NCBI GenBank assembly: GCA_023416735.1
Contig: JAEZGX010000041.1
Span: 186,001-250,000 of the forward strand
Direction: 5' to 3'
Origin: Verrucomicrobiota bacterium
GTDB lineage: Bacteria; Verrucomicrobiota; Verrucomicrobiia; Opitutales; Opitutaceae
Length of the DNA: 64,000 nt
Shown here piece by piece: positions 37,363-45,771 of the stretch; positions within the stretch are counted from its first letter, which is position 1; each line of letters begins with the position of its first letter. The position numbers and the translations under genes were made by a program. The notes beneath the pieces are model-generated. The model ran no database searches. It worked only from the letters and a program-made list of their open reading frames with translations, and had not been told where the DNA came from.

Positions 37363-38310
37363 CTAGGAGATTCCTCCATGGCTCGACCCGGATAGGATCA
37401 GGCAATCGCCGGCGGGATGAATTGTTATCGTCCCGCCGCTTGGTCGCCCCGCCAAGATCTCCGTGGCGATCGCGTCCTGAAGTCGGCGCTCGATGGTTCC
37501 GCGCATGGGACGCGCGCCGAGCGTGCGGTGGTAGCCCTCACGGACGAGAAACTCGACCGCTTCGGGCGCAACTCTAAGAGGATGACCGAGCGCCGACAGC
37601 CGCTTGCATTCCGCGGCGATCATCTGTTCGCACACGGCGCGTTGGGTGCCGTAGTCGAGGCGTGCAAAGACGACTTTTTCCGTGATGCGCCCGAACATCT
37701 CCGGGCGAAGTTGCTGGGCGGCGCGGGTGAGCACCGTTCGCTTCACCGAAGAAAATGGCGGCGACGCCATACCCATGACTTCACGCGAGCCGATGTTGCT
37801 CGTGAAGACGACGTAGAAGCCAGTGAGGTCCAGCGTTTCGCCAGTGGCGAGCGTGATCCGGCCGTCTTCCAGCACTTGAAGAAAAAGATCAAGGACGAGC
37901 GGGTGCGCTTTTTCGAGTTCGTCGAAAAGCAGCGTGCCCGACGGGACGCCGCATAGCGCGTTGCCAAGGAGGCCCCGCTCCGTGGAGTTTTCGCCGAGCA
38001 GCTTGTCGACCGATTTCTGGAGCTGATATTCCGACATGTCGAAGCGGATGGGTTCGGCCTCAAAGAGATACCGCGTGAAGACGTTCACGGTTTCGGTTTT
38101 TCCGACGCCGGTCGGGCCGACGAAGAGAAACGAGCCCTTCGGTCGTCGGGGATGCGCGAATCCGAGTTCGCCACGGGTGAGCACGGAGCAGACGAGTTCG
38201 AGGGCTTCGGGCTGGCCACGGATGTGCGACTGGAGGTGCGCGGCTAGGCCCGACAGGAGTCGAGCACGCGGATGAACGCTGGCCGGATGAGCGATCAATT
38301 CGGATACCAT
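37363..38310 (-). CDS. ClpB/ClpA-like AAA+ ATPase in the conjugation operon
   Basis: 315 residues corresponding to a single AAA+ module of the ClpA/B D2 type. Walker A is FVGPTGVGKTE (about residue 66), Walker B is TLLFDELEKAHP (about 131), the sensor-1 Asn is in VVFTSNIGS, and RPEMFGRI supplies an arginine-finger region. The C-terminal small domain has GYHRTLGARPMRGTIERR. There is no D1 module or N-domain. It overlaps the coupling-protein gene by 16 bp, so it is co-translated with it. No VirB11/TrbB ATPase is encoded nearby, and this protein may fill a remodelling role in secretion or substrate delivery; that is inference. Confidence 0.8.
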   Translation of the reverse strand: MVSELIAHPASVHPRARLLSGLAAHLQSHIRGQPEALELVCSVLTRGELGFAHPRRPKGSFLFVGPTGVGKTETVNVFTRYLFEAEPIRFDMSEYQLQKSVDKLLGENSTERGLLGNALCGVPSGTLLFDELEKAHPLVLDLFLQVLEDGRITLATGETLDLTGFYVVFTSNIGSREVMGMASPPFSSVKRTVLTRAAQQLRPEMFGRITEKVVFARLDYGTQRAVCEQMIAAECKRLSALGHPLRVAPEAVEFLVREGYHRTLGARPMRGTIERRLQDAIATEILAGRPSGGTITIHPAGDCLILSGSSHGGIS

Positions 38311-39767
38311 GACGCGATTTCTCCGTTGGGTTCACGTGGCGGCAGCTTCGCGCGGCGAAACCCCTTCTCGCAGTGCTGCACGATGGCTTGAAACTTCTTC
38401 AGCCGCCGAAGTTCGTGCGGCTCGATGAAGTATTTTTCGTCGGCGGTCCACGAGGTCGTTCGCCGTCCGGCGGACCAGCCGTAGGTGCGTTTGCGAATGG
38501 TGCGCTTGCCGATCGTGTCGGCAGCGATGCGGGCGCTTTCCTCGTCGGCGCACTTGAAGGTGATCCGGTTGGCCATGTTCGCGATGAAGACCTTCGCCTT
38601 CTTCTCGTCGCCCATGGGCGGAATGAGCGAGGTGTAGGATTGCGTGTCGCCGACGAAGGTCGCGCGTGCCTCGCGGATGACGTCGACGACGTTGTAGTCG
38701 CTGAGCCCATCGTCGCTCGCCGTCACGACCTTCTGCGCTTCGCCGGCCCAAAAGACGATCAGGTTGTCATTCCGGCGTGCTGCAGTCGGGCGGTCGAATC
38801 GGCGCAACGCGTGGGTATAGAACGCGAGCTTGAGCAACGTGTGGAGATACCGGCGCTCGACGGGAAACCGCTGAGGAATGGAGACGCATAGAATCTTGCC
38901 GCGATCGATGTCCGCGAGCGAGACGGTCGACCTTTCCTTCGGGCAGAACACCGCGGCCATGTCAGGATCGGTGAAGTATTTCAGGTAATTCGCCACGGTA
39001 GTCTTCACGCCACCGAGTTGTTCGGTCGGCTGCGAACGAAGGTTCGTGGCGTAATGATCCATGAGTTTTTCCGCTTCCTCGGAAGGCGCGTGGTCGATGA
39101 CGAGCAGCATCACATCATCGAGCAACGAATCGTTCGTGAGGAGGTCGTAGGCGCCTTCCAGGGTCACCGGGAGTTGCGCAGCGGCGAGGACGCGAAACGC
39201 GAATTCGATCTGCACCTGCGCCTGCGTGCGGAAGAACGATTGGTCGGTGCGCTGGCCCTGAGCCACCGCCACGTCACAGATGATTTTCGCTTTGCCGGAA
39301 TACGGCAGATACGGGTCGTCGAGAAAATTCAGGGTATGGCGGGGCTGCCAGTCGGCGGGCGCGTTTTCCGGGCGCACTTCGAGGACGATCAAGTCGTCGG
39401 CGCGGCCCAGCTCGGCGAGCATCGCGCGGAGCGTGTGCGCGTAGAGACCTTTGTCATCGACGCACACGCCACCCCACGTCGGGCAATTGCGGCAGACCTG
39501 CCAAAGGAGTGTATTGATGCCGCCGAGGGTTTTCCCGCTGCCGGTTTCTCCCGTGATCAGCCAGCCCCGGCAGAAATCCTCCATGGCCCATGAGAACCCA
39601 CCGAGCCGCACGATGATGGGAGAGCGTCGACGCTGGCAGAGCGCGGAGTAAAGCTGCCACGCGGAGAGAAGCCCGCAGGCAAAGACCAAAGCGGTAGCGT
39701 CACTCAACCGGGACAGCGCAATCGCGCCAGCGGCGGTTGTGACGGCCAGCACCAGGTTCGTCGCCAT
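38295..39767 (-). CDS. Type IV coupling protein (VirD4/TraD-like) with altered Walker B
   Basis: 490 residues from MATNLVLAVTTAAG at 39767; the frame is open to 40010, but that start would precede the inverted repeat and conserved element. Two N-terminal membrane helices (to about residue 45) are followed by Walker A ITGETGSGKTLGG (about 75) and a long NTPase domain. The usual Walker B of this family (DE after four hydrophobics) reads LIVFWAGEAQKVV (about 340): the Asp is replaced by Gly while the Glu is kept. The following ASDDGLSDYN and VGDTQSYTSL segments match coupling proteins. It brings the relaxase-DNA complex to the channel. Confidence 0.8.
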   Translation of the reverse strand: MATNLVLAVTTAAGAIALSRLSDATALVFACGLLSAWQLYSALCQRRRSPIIVRLGGFSWAMEDFCRGWLITGETGSGKTLGGINTLLWQVCRNCPTWGGVCVDDKGLYAHTLRAMLAELGRADDLIVLEVRPENAPADWQPRHTLNFLDDPYLPYSGKAKIICDVAVAQGQRTDQSFFRTQAQVQIEFAFRVLAAAQLPVTLEGAYDLLTNDSLLDDVMLLVIDHAPSEEAEKLMDHYATNLRSQPTEQLGGVKTTVANYLKYFTDPDMAAVFCPKERSTVSLADIDRGKILCVSIPQRFPVERRYLHTLLKLAFYTHALRRFDRPTAARRNDNLIVFWAGEAQKVVTASDDGLSDYNVVDVIREARATFVGDTQSYTSLIPPMGDEKKAKVFIANMANRITFKCADEESARIAADTIGKRTIRKRTYGWSAGRRTTSWTADEKYFIEPHELRRLKKFQAIVQHCEKGFRRAKLPPREPNGEIASWYPN

Positions 39768-39772
39768 AAGCT

Positions 39773-39804
39773 CGGTCGCACAATAATTGGGATTCGTGCG
39801 ACCG
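39773..39804. promoter_or_regulatory. 9-bp inverted repeat at the coupling-protein start
   Basis: CGGTCGCAC (39773-39781) and GTGCGACCG (39796-39804) are perfect inverted repeats separated by 14 AT-rich bases, ending 6 bp before the start codon at 39767. The position covers the ribosome-binding region, so it could be an operator or an mRNA hairpin that limits translation. Confidence 0.5.
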
Positions 39805-39815
39805 GGATCGCCGGA

Positions 39816-39866
39816 CAGGGACGAACCGCGCATTTTCTGGGACGTATGGAGGATTCCGCGCGCGCC
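39816..39866 (-). repeat. 51-bp conserved element, copy A (upstream of the coupling-protein gene)
   Basis: It shares 40 of 51 positions without gaps with 35819-35869. The minus strand reads CGTCCCAGAAAATGCGCGG followed by a second GTCCC. It ends 49 bp before the coupling-protein start, with the 9-bp inverted repeat in between. The placement of both copies upstream of transfer genes suggests a shared promoter or regulator-binding region. Confidence 0.65.
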
Positions 39867-40010
39867 ATTCGCGTTTGACGCTCCTCCGCCCCGCCGCGCG
39901 ATGATGTCTCGCCCGTCAAGGTCGTGCTCCTGCGTCGCCTCCACCTTGACAGGCGGAAGGAGGTGGCGGCTATCGGTTGCGGTGGAGCGCTGATCGGCTC
40001 CGCTAAGCAA

Positions 40011-40397
40011 TCAGGCGGACGAAGCGGACCCGGCGTCAGGGTGGCTGGCTACCTGCAGCGTCTCGACGAACGGCTGGTCGTCGACGCCTCTCGCGAATTT
40101 ACCGGGCGCGGTGCGCAGGATCGCGAGTTGGACGTTTGCAAGGAGATCGAGCAACGGGCCGAGGTTGTGGCCACTCAAGGTGACCGCGTGGGAGGTGAAC
40201 GTGAGGAGGATTTGTTCGCGCCCGCCGCATCGGGTGAAATGCGCCGCTGCGAGATGGTGCCAGGGGAACACCCACTTCTCATCGCTTGAGGTGATCACCG
40301 TTAGGGCGTTCGCTTGCGCATGCACCGTGTGGCACAGTTGGGCCGTGGCAGGTTGCTCGGCTCGCCGCTGATCGAGGAGTCTTTGCAGTGAACTCAT
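40011..40397 (-). CDS. Small protein coupled to the relaxase gene
   Basis: 128 residues from the ATG at 40397, which overlaps the relaxase stop codon (ATGA). The product begins MSSLQRLLDQRRAEQ and has a mixed alpha/beta middle (ALTVITSSDEKWVFPWHHL, then EQILLTFTSHAVTLSGHNLG) and a C-terminal helix. I do not recognise a family. Tight coupling to the relaxase suggests an accessory role at the transfer origin or in relaxosome assembly. The open frame extending to 40691 is shadow of the relaxase gene. Confidence 0.65.
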   Translation of the reverse strand: MSSLQRLLDQRRAEQPATAQLCHTVHAQANALTVITSSDEKWVFPWHHLAAAHFTRCGGREQILLTFTSHAVTLSGHNLGPLLDLLANVQLAILRTAPGKFARGVDDQPFVETLQVASHPDAGSASSA

Positions 40398-43192
40398 AGG
40401 TGGGGACGCACGCCCGGTGATCGAACTTGCCCTGAACGCGCGGTATCGGCGCGCAACGACGCAGCGGGACGGTGCCGCTGGAGAAACGTGATCCGCTGAA
40501 CGGTCGCGACGATCTCGCGAGCGCGCCGCACCCAAGCGGGCGTGCGGCGCGGATTTGACGGTGCCAACGGGGGCGAGATTTCCAAGGCGAGCGGGCGGGC
40601 ACCGGCGCGGCGGGCGACGAGGCGCAATGCTTCCTTGTCCGGGGTGAAGACGATCACGCGCTTCCGGCCGCGTGAGATCGTCACATACCATTGCTGATCG
40701 TTGCTCGCCGCGCGCGAGGCCGCGTCGGCGAACAGCACGGTGTCGACCGTTTTGCCCTGCGAGGCATACGACGTGACGGCGTAGCCGCGGTTGAGCAGCC
40801 GCTGATCCGGGGTCAGCGTCTTGGTGCGACCGCTCGCGTCCTCCACCACCAAGCCGCCGCCGGGACGGAAGGACTTCACGGTGACGAGTTCGCCGTTGTT
40901 GAGCGGAATGCCTTCCGCGGAGCGTCCGTTGAACTTGAGCTGCAACCGGTCGCCGGGCGCGAATTCCAGCGGCACCTCGCGCGCGACCACGAACCGGTCG
41001 GCATAACGAAAGCTCATTGTCGAGCGCCGGCCGTTTTTCCGCAGCACCAGGCCGCGCTCCGTGGAGCCGAGGATTTCGCAGGCCTCGCCTTTCGCGAAGC
41101 GATTATAGCGCTGCACGAAGAACGCATACTGGCCCGGCTGGTAAAACGAGAGATCGCGCCGCTCAGCGAGCGTGGCATCGATGGCCTGGAGCGTCGTCAC
41201 GGTCTGCCCGGTGCCGATCTGGCCCGCCTCCCGGAGCCGCGCACGAATCGCTTCATTCACCGCGCGGACCTCCGACCAGGTTTGCGCGACGACGAGCGCG
41301 GATTCCTTGCGCTCTTGTGCGGCCATGTATTCGGCGGCGAGCACGTCGCGCCGCGATCTTTCATCCAGCTCACGGATGCAGCCAAGTCGATCCAGGCGCT
41401 CGAACGAGCCCGCGATGTCGCCCGCCGCCGCCGCCTTCACGGCGACGCGGTAGCGCGCGATCGACATGCGTTCGGAGAACGTCTCGCCGCGCGCCGGATC
41501 CTGCCGGCGGATGCTTTGGATCTCGGCCGGCTTGAGTCGGCCATAGGCTTCAATGGCGCGCAGCGCATCGGATGCGGCGACGGCGCCGTGCTGGCGCGTG
41601 TCGCCGGAGAGAATGAGCCGGCCGCGGTGGGCCTGCACGAGGCGCACCAGGTCGCGCATTTGGCGCCCGCCGATCTGACCGGCCTCGTCGACGATCACGA
41701 CCGCGCGGTCGGGCAGCGTTGAAGCGGCGAGGAAGCGCGCGACCGTTTGCGCCGACAAACCATCACGCGTGAGATCTTCGACCTGCTGACGCTGCGGCGC
41801 GCAGACCAGCACGGTATGACCCGCGCCGCGCAGCCCGCGCTGCACTTCTTGCAACGCGAAGCTCTTCCCCGTCCCGGCGCCTCCGCGGAACAATGTGATG
41901 AAATCGCGGCTCCCGAGAATCTGCTCCACTGCGCGATGTTGTTCGGCGCTGAGCCGCGCCGATGGGACGTGCTCGGGCGCGAGCGCGGCGTGCGCGCCGC
42001 GGCCGTCCTGGGCGGCGAAGACAAGTTCGAGTTCGCAGCGCAGCACGTCGCGCGCGGTGAGCACGCTGCGGTGCGCGTCGCGCACGTAGTCGCGTTGGTC
42101 AAGCGCGGTGCGGAGAGCCGAGAGACCGACCGCGGTGCCATGCCCGCGACGCAGCGCCGCGGCGAGTAGTTCCGCCTCCTCGGCGACGGCGCGGCGTTCG
42201 AAGAGATGCTCGTCGGCCCACGCGAGCAGGGCGGCGGTGTCGGCGGGTTTCGGCGAAGCCGGCCGTCCGCGGACATGGTCCAGCGCGGCGCGTTCCAAGC
42301 GGCTCAATTCGCGCTCCCACTCCGTCCGGAGGCGGCTGGCAGTGGATTCACTTCGTTTCCGCTTCCGCGAATCGCGCGCGATCCGCTCGCGCGCGTCCTG
42401 CACGTTCCCGCGCAGTTCGCCGCGCGCCCGGAGCCTCTCGGTTTCGGCGTCGATTTGCTGCCGGCGTTTCGAGAAGCGCGCCACCACAGAGGCGGGCACG
42501 CCCTTGATTTCGAAATCACGCGCGTTGCGCTCGACGGTGTAGCCGATCCCGGCGAGCCCGTTGCTCAATTCGTGGTAGTAAACGGCCTCCGCCAATTTTT
42601 GGGCGCGATACATGCCGGCGGCTTGAAGTGCCTTCCAGCGCTGCTCCACGGGATCGAAGGTGGCGTTCAGCACCACGCAGTGCGTGTGCAGGTGCGGGTC
42701 CAACTCGCGGCTGGTGTCATGCCGAAACGCGGCGCCGACAATGTTGCCAGTGATCCGTTCGGCGTTCTGCCGGCCTTTGCGGACGCGGGCCTCCGCGTAG
42801 CGTTCGAGTTCCCGCATCGCCGTGCGGACGGCCTGGTCGTGCAACGCGACGATCCGCGGATCGCGCATCAGCGCCACCACCGACACGCTCTTTGGCGGGC
42901 TGAAGGTGAAGTCGTAAAACACGCGACGATTGGCGACCTGCTGGCCATTTTCCCGGCGGCTGGAGTTGTGCCGCAGGGTCAGTCGCGCTCCGGTGCGCGG
43001 GTGCGAACCTTCGCAAAGGCGGAGGAATTCCCGTTCGGAAACAACCGCCCCCAGACCCAGCTTTTCCGCCGACAAACCAAACCATTCTCCCGCCACATGC
43101 TGGTTCTGGCCATAGTAGTCGCCAACGGAAAGATGCTCGCGGAAATACCGCTGCGCGTGCTTCAGGTTCAACTGGGCTTTGGGACTGAGCAT
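40394..43192 (-). CDS. MobF (TrwC/TraI-type) relaxase-helicase
   Basis: 932 residues. The N-terminal relaxase domain has the start typical of TrwC (QRYFREHLSVGDYYGQNQ, with candidate catalytic tyrosines), the SPPKSVSVVALM motif and the metal-binding histidine triad DPHLHTHCVVLN (about residue 167). The C-terminal half is a RecD2/UvrD-like superfamily 1 helicase with Walker A FRGGAGTGKSFALQ (about 440), VIVDEAGQIGGRQM, SGDTRQHGAV, and a final GYAVTSYASQGKTVDTVLF. It nicks oriT and unwinds the transferred strand. A perfect 16-bp palindrome lies 110 bp upstream. Confidence 0.92.
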   Translation of the reverse strand: MLSPKAQLNLKHAQRYFREHLSVGDYYGQNQHVAGEWFGLSAEKLGLGAVVSEREFLRLCEGSHPRTGARLTLRHNSSRRENGQQVANRRVFYDFTFSPPKSVSVVALMRDPRIVALHDQAVRTAMRELERYAEARVRKGRQNAERITGNIVGAAFRHDTSRELDPHLHTHCVVLNATFDPVEQRWKALQAAGMYRAQKLAEAVYYHELSNGLAGIGYTVERNARDFEIKGVPASVVARFSKRRQQIDAETERLRARGELRGNVQDARERIARDSRKRKRSESTASRLRTEWERELSRLERAALDHVRGRPASPKPADTAALLAWADEHLFERRAVAEEAELLAAALRRGHGTAVGLSALRTALDQRDYVRDAHRSVLTARDVLRCELELVFAAQDGRGAHAALAPEHVPSARLSAEQHRAVEQILGSRDFITLFRGGAGTGKSFALQEVQRGLRGAGHTVLVCAPQRQQVEDLTRDGLSAQTVARFLAASTLPDRAVVIVDEAGQIGGRQMRDLVRLVQAHRGRLILSGDTRQHGAVAASDALRAIEAYGRLKPAEIQSIRRQDPARGETFSERMSIARYRVAVKAAAAGDIAGSFERLDRLGCIRELDERSRRDVLAAEYMAAQERKESALVVAQTWSEVRAVNEAIRARLREAGQIGTGQTVTTLQAIDATLAERRDLSFYQPGQYAFFVQRYNRFAKGEACEILGSTERGLVLRKNGRRSTMSFRYADRFVVAREVPLEFAPGDRLQLKFNGRSAEGIPLNNGELVTVKSFRPGGGLVVEDASGRTKTLTPDQRLLNRGYAVTSYASQGKTVDTVLFADAASRAASNDQQWYVTISRGRKRVIVFTPDKEALRLVARRAGARPLALEISPPLAPSNPRRTPAWVRRAREIVATVQRITFLQRHRPAASLRADTARSGQVRSPGVRPHL

Positions 43193-43225
43193 TCGAGAAA
43201 TACCGACTCGGCGGTTTCGACTTAG

Positions 43226-43245
43226 GAAAACGCAGTCGCGTTTTC
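43226..43245. promoter_or_regulatory. 8-bp inverted repeat in front of the relaxase gene
   Basis: GAAAACGC and GCGTTTTC are perfect arms around a 4-base loop, 34 bp upstream of the relaxase start. It could be part of oriT, an operator, or a leader hairpin. Confidence 0.5.
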
Positions 43246-43302
43246 GGTGAGCAGGACGCCCTTCCCCTTACGCTTCCGCGTATGGTTTCAGGTTTCGTAA
43301 AT

Positions 43303-43318
43303 CCGACACATGTGTCGG
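43303..43318. promoter_or_regulatory. Perfect 16-bp palindrome, copy 1 (relaxase upstream region)
   Basis: CCGACACATGTGTCGG is fully self-complementary and recurs identically at 53922-53937. Here it lies 110 bp upstream of the relaxase start. A dimeric regulator that controls both transfer and maintenance genes is the simplest reading. I saw no third copy. Confidence 0.75.
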
Positions 43319-43608
43319 CGGCACCCGCGCGTCCACCGGCGCACCACGGTGCGCAATGGCGTCAACCTGGCGGTGGCGAAAGGGGCGAGACTCGATTTCG
43401 CCGACCGCCACGAAGGCGCGCCGCGCTGGCACTGGTTTCGGCGCGCCCTCGTGACTCGCGGCAGCGATGCGGACGCGGGCAGCGACACGCCTCGCACCCG
43501 GCTCGCGCGAGACGCTGCCCCGGCCGCCGGTGGCCGCCGATCGGCGGCAACGATTGAAAACCGATGCCGGTTTTCTGACCCGCGCGATGCAGCCGATGGG
43601 CGGCTCGA

Positions 43609-44463
43609 TTACACCTCCGCGGGCGCCGGGGTAGCCCGGCGCATCCGTTCGACCAGCGTCCGGAGTTGCTGCGGGCCGAGCTGCTTCAGGGAGGTCAGGG
43701 GCTGCTTCAGGTGCAGCCGCTCGCGCGCGAATTCATGCACGCGGTCCTTGGACCAGCCGAGTTCAGTTGCCCGCGAAAAGATCGCGCGGAAAAGATCGCG
43801 GCGGAACGCGGCCGGGTCGCGCCGGCGCAGCGCTAAACGGTGGATCGCGCGCTGCTGTTCCAGGAACGCCAGCGCCTCGGCATACCGCTCGCGCGGAATG
43901 AGGAGATACGACGGCACGTCAAACCGGCACTGCAGCATCGCGTGCACCGCAGCGAGATTCGGCCGGTCCGATGGCCGAGCGAGGCGCTCGGCGAGTTCAT
44001 GGATGACTTCCAACAGTCGGCGGCGTTGTTCGTGCATCAGGTGCCGGTCGTCCGGCGTGATCGCGACACGGCGGACGTGCCGTTCCGTGACGATCAAATC
44101 GCGGCCCGCGACCTTCACCTCATTGCCTCTCCCTTCTACTGTCACCGAAACACATTTCGCATCGGTGCCGTGAGGCAGCGCGCCGCTCAAGCGTTGCATC
44201 AATGCCACGAACTCCCGGTCACGTCCCAATGCGAGCGGCTCAGCCTCCTCAATGAAGCTCGCTTTGCGCGCCGCCGACTCCGGTTTTTCCGTCGCGAATT
44301 CGAGCGCGCGGCTCGCGTCGGGATGGTCGACGAGTTTCCTCCGGAGGTAGTATTTCGCGGCGGCGTAGAGATCCTTGAATGCTTGCGCGGCGACCGCCGA
44401 GGCCGGGTCTTTGAGCCCCGCGGCTGCAGCGAGGAAAACGGTGACGATGGTTTCGGTGTTCAT
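43609..44463 (-). CDS. ORF6C-like regulatory protein
   Basis: 284 residues from MNTETIVTVFLAAAAG at 44463; an ATG at 44472 is 3 codons earlier. The N-terminal 75 residues look like a small helical module often found in short membrane- or effector-associated proteins (AGLKDPASAVAAQAFKDLYAAAKYYLRRK). The C-terminal part, DDRHLMHEQRRRLLEVIHELA followed by SYLLIPRERYAEALAFLEQ, resembles the ORF6C domain of phage antirepressor-type proteins. A middle segment holds beta strands (AKCVSVTVEGRGNEVKVAG). I infer a DNA-binding or sensing role. It is upstream of the relaxase on the same strand. Confidence 0.5.
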   Translation of the reverse strand: MNTETIVTVFLAAAAGLKDPASAVAAQAFKDLYAAAKYYLRRKLVDHPDASRALEFATEKPESAARKASFIEEAEPLALGRDREFVALMQRLSGALPHGTDAKCVSVTVEGRGNEVKVAGRDLIVTERHVRRVAITPDDRHLMHEQRRRLLEVIHELAERLARPSDRPNLAAVHAMLQCRFDVPSYLLIPRERYAEALAFLEQQRAIHRLALRRRDPAAFRRDLFRAIFSRATELGWSKDRVHEFARERLHLKQPLTSLKQLGPQQLRTLVERMRRATPAPAEV

Positions 44464-44472
44464 GACGCCCAA

Positions 44473-44787
44473 CCGCGCGTGTCAACCCCAAGGCATCGAA
44501 CTCTCAATCAGGGCATGAGCACCAACGCTGCTGCTCGTTCATGGCGCAGGATATGCACGAAATGCTCTGACCAGAGTGAAGCGCTCCACGCTCGATGCCG
44601 GTCGCGGACAGAAACGATAGTGCTCACGGAACACGATGGCCGGAAGCGGCGACAAGCGTGGCATTCCAGGGCGAGAACGTGCAATCAGTGCCTGACCATC
44701 GGCGCGCTGCACGCGGCATCGCGCACCTTGCTCATACTTTCTCAGACGGGAAACGGTGCGCTGTCGCCTGGGAGCACTGTCGTGATA
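44473..44787. other. About 315 bp without a recognisable gene
   Basis: This gap separates the 3' end of the Lit-like gene from the start of the ORF6C-like gene, both on the minus strand. Apart from a small CTCTG-AC-CAGAG inverted repeat near 44560-44575 I see nothing supported. Confidence 0.4.
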
Positions 44788-45771
44788 CTATTTTGCCTCG
44801 TAGTGCGCTGCGTGGAGATTGAAAGCCTCGTGGTATGAGGACGGAACCTCTGGTTGCGCTGTTATGACTTTTTTATCGATAAGGGTCTTCAGCAAAATCA
44901 TCCAGAGAAACGCCGCCGGAAAATCCGTTCTCCGGTTTGCCGTTGGAAGACCGGTTGGAATTCGGTCGAAGAATTGCACGACGCGGGCGATCGGCGACGG
45001 ATGAGTCACCGACGGCCGTTCGGGTTGAACGCCAAGTCGAATTGCCGGCGCATGCGCCAAGGCAATCCCGAGGCATCGCTTGATGAAGATTCGCTCATCG
45101 GTCCCGTAGCTCTTCCATTGATTGAGCATCCAGTTATCCGCCCACTCATCGGCGCGAAATTCTTCCTCTTTTGGATCATCGCTACTGGTCCCCGCATCGG
45201 CGAAAACGACGTGCGCAATTTCGTGGAGTAGAATCCGGCCCGCCGTCATCAGGAACACTTCGTTTGCTGCGTAGACGTGCTCAAGCTCAGCGGTCATTCG
45301 AGGATCAGGTAAGCAATCAGGCCAAGGCCCCTCGATGTCCTCGCGTTTTTCTTGGTCGGCCCAATTCACCGCATAAAATGCCAGAAGGTATTCATCCGGG
45401 TTAGGCACGTCGCTCGCCCCCTGCTGAGCCTGCAGTTGGTTCTGTGTGATGATCGTAGTGAAGCCATAGGAATATGCCCACAAACGTTCGAGTGTCCTAG
45501 TCCCAACGAATATCCTTTTACCAAGCGTGGGTATTGCTTCGAAACGCCAGCTTTCGGCCCGTGGGTCCGGGCGCATACACATTCCAGCCCGGTTCACAAT
45601 CTGGCTTAGTTCTGAAGCCCGTTCGGGTGCGGCAGCAAAAGGTGACGAACGGAATGCTTCGAATAGATGGGCAAGCTGTGGCGAAAGCCCAATTTTATCC
45701 ACGTCCTTAGCCTCGTCACATAAAGGAAATTTGGTCGCATACACCTCGTCGAAAGGGTTGTTCGGATTCAT
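44788..45771 (-). CDS. Lit-like (peptidase U49) metallopeptidase, predicted phage-exclusion factor
   Basis: 327 residues from MNPNNPFDEVYATKF at 45771. The frame is open to 46083, but the extra part is Arg-rich and non-conserved in character. A zinc-peptidase motif HEIAH sits near residue 184 (RILLHEIAHVVFADAG), followed about 20 residues later by the acidic EEEFRADEWADNWML, giving an HExxH...E/D arrangement like the Lit protease. Lit cleaves elongation factor Tu when triggered by a phage capsid peptide and stops translation. The substrate here is unknown. It is divergent from the RadC-like gene and close to the IetAS pair. Confidence 0.6.
   Translation of the reverse strand: MNPNNPFDEVYATKFPLCDEAKDVDKIGLSPQLAHLFEAFRSSPFAAAPERASELSQIVNRAGMCMRPDPRAESWRFEAIPTLGKRIFVGTRTLERLWAYSYGFTTIITQNQLQAQQGASDVPNPDEYLLAFYAVNWADQEKREDIEGPWPDCLPDPRMTAELEHVYAANEVFLMTAGRILLHEIAHVVFADAGTSSDDPKEEEFRADEWADNWMLNQWKSYGTDERIFIKRCLGIALAHAPAIRLGVQPERPSVTHPSPIARVVQFFDRIPTGLPTANRRTDFPAAFLWMILLKTLIDKKVITAQPEVPSSYHEAFNLHAAHYEAK

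Larger units (their letters stand above)
43193..43608. other. 416-bp gap upstream of the relaxase, candidate oriT and control region
   Basis: No gene is convincing; the open frames here are Arg-rich and lack family character. The stretch next to the relaxase contains an 8-bp inverted repeat (43226-43245), a small TACGC/GCGTA repeat near 43269-43282 and the 16-bp palindrome (43303-43318), in locally AT-richer sequence. Clustered inverted repeats beside a MobF gene are where oriT usually lies, but no nic consensus was recognised. Confidence 0.4.

Noticed and set aside
43310..44173. 287-codon plus-strand frame antisense to the ORF6C-like gene
   Set aside because: Composition is Arg/Ser-rich as expected of a shadow frame in GC-rich DNA; the opposite strand has recognisable domain features.
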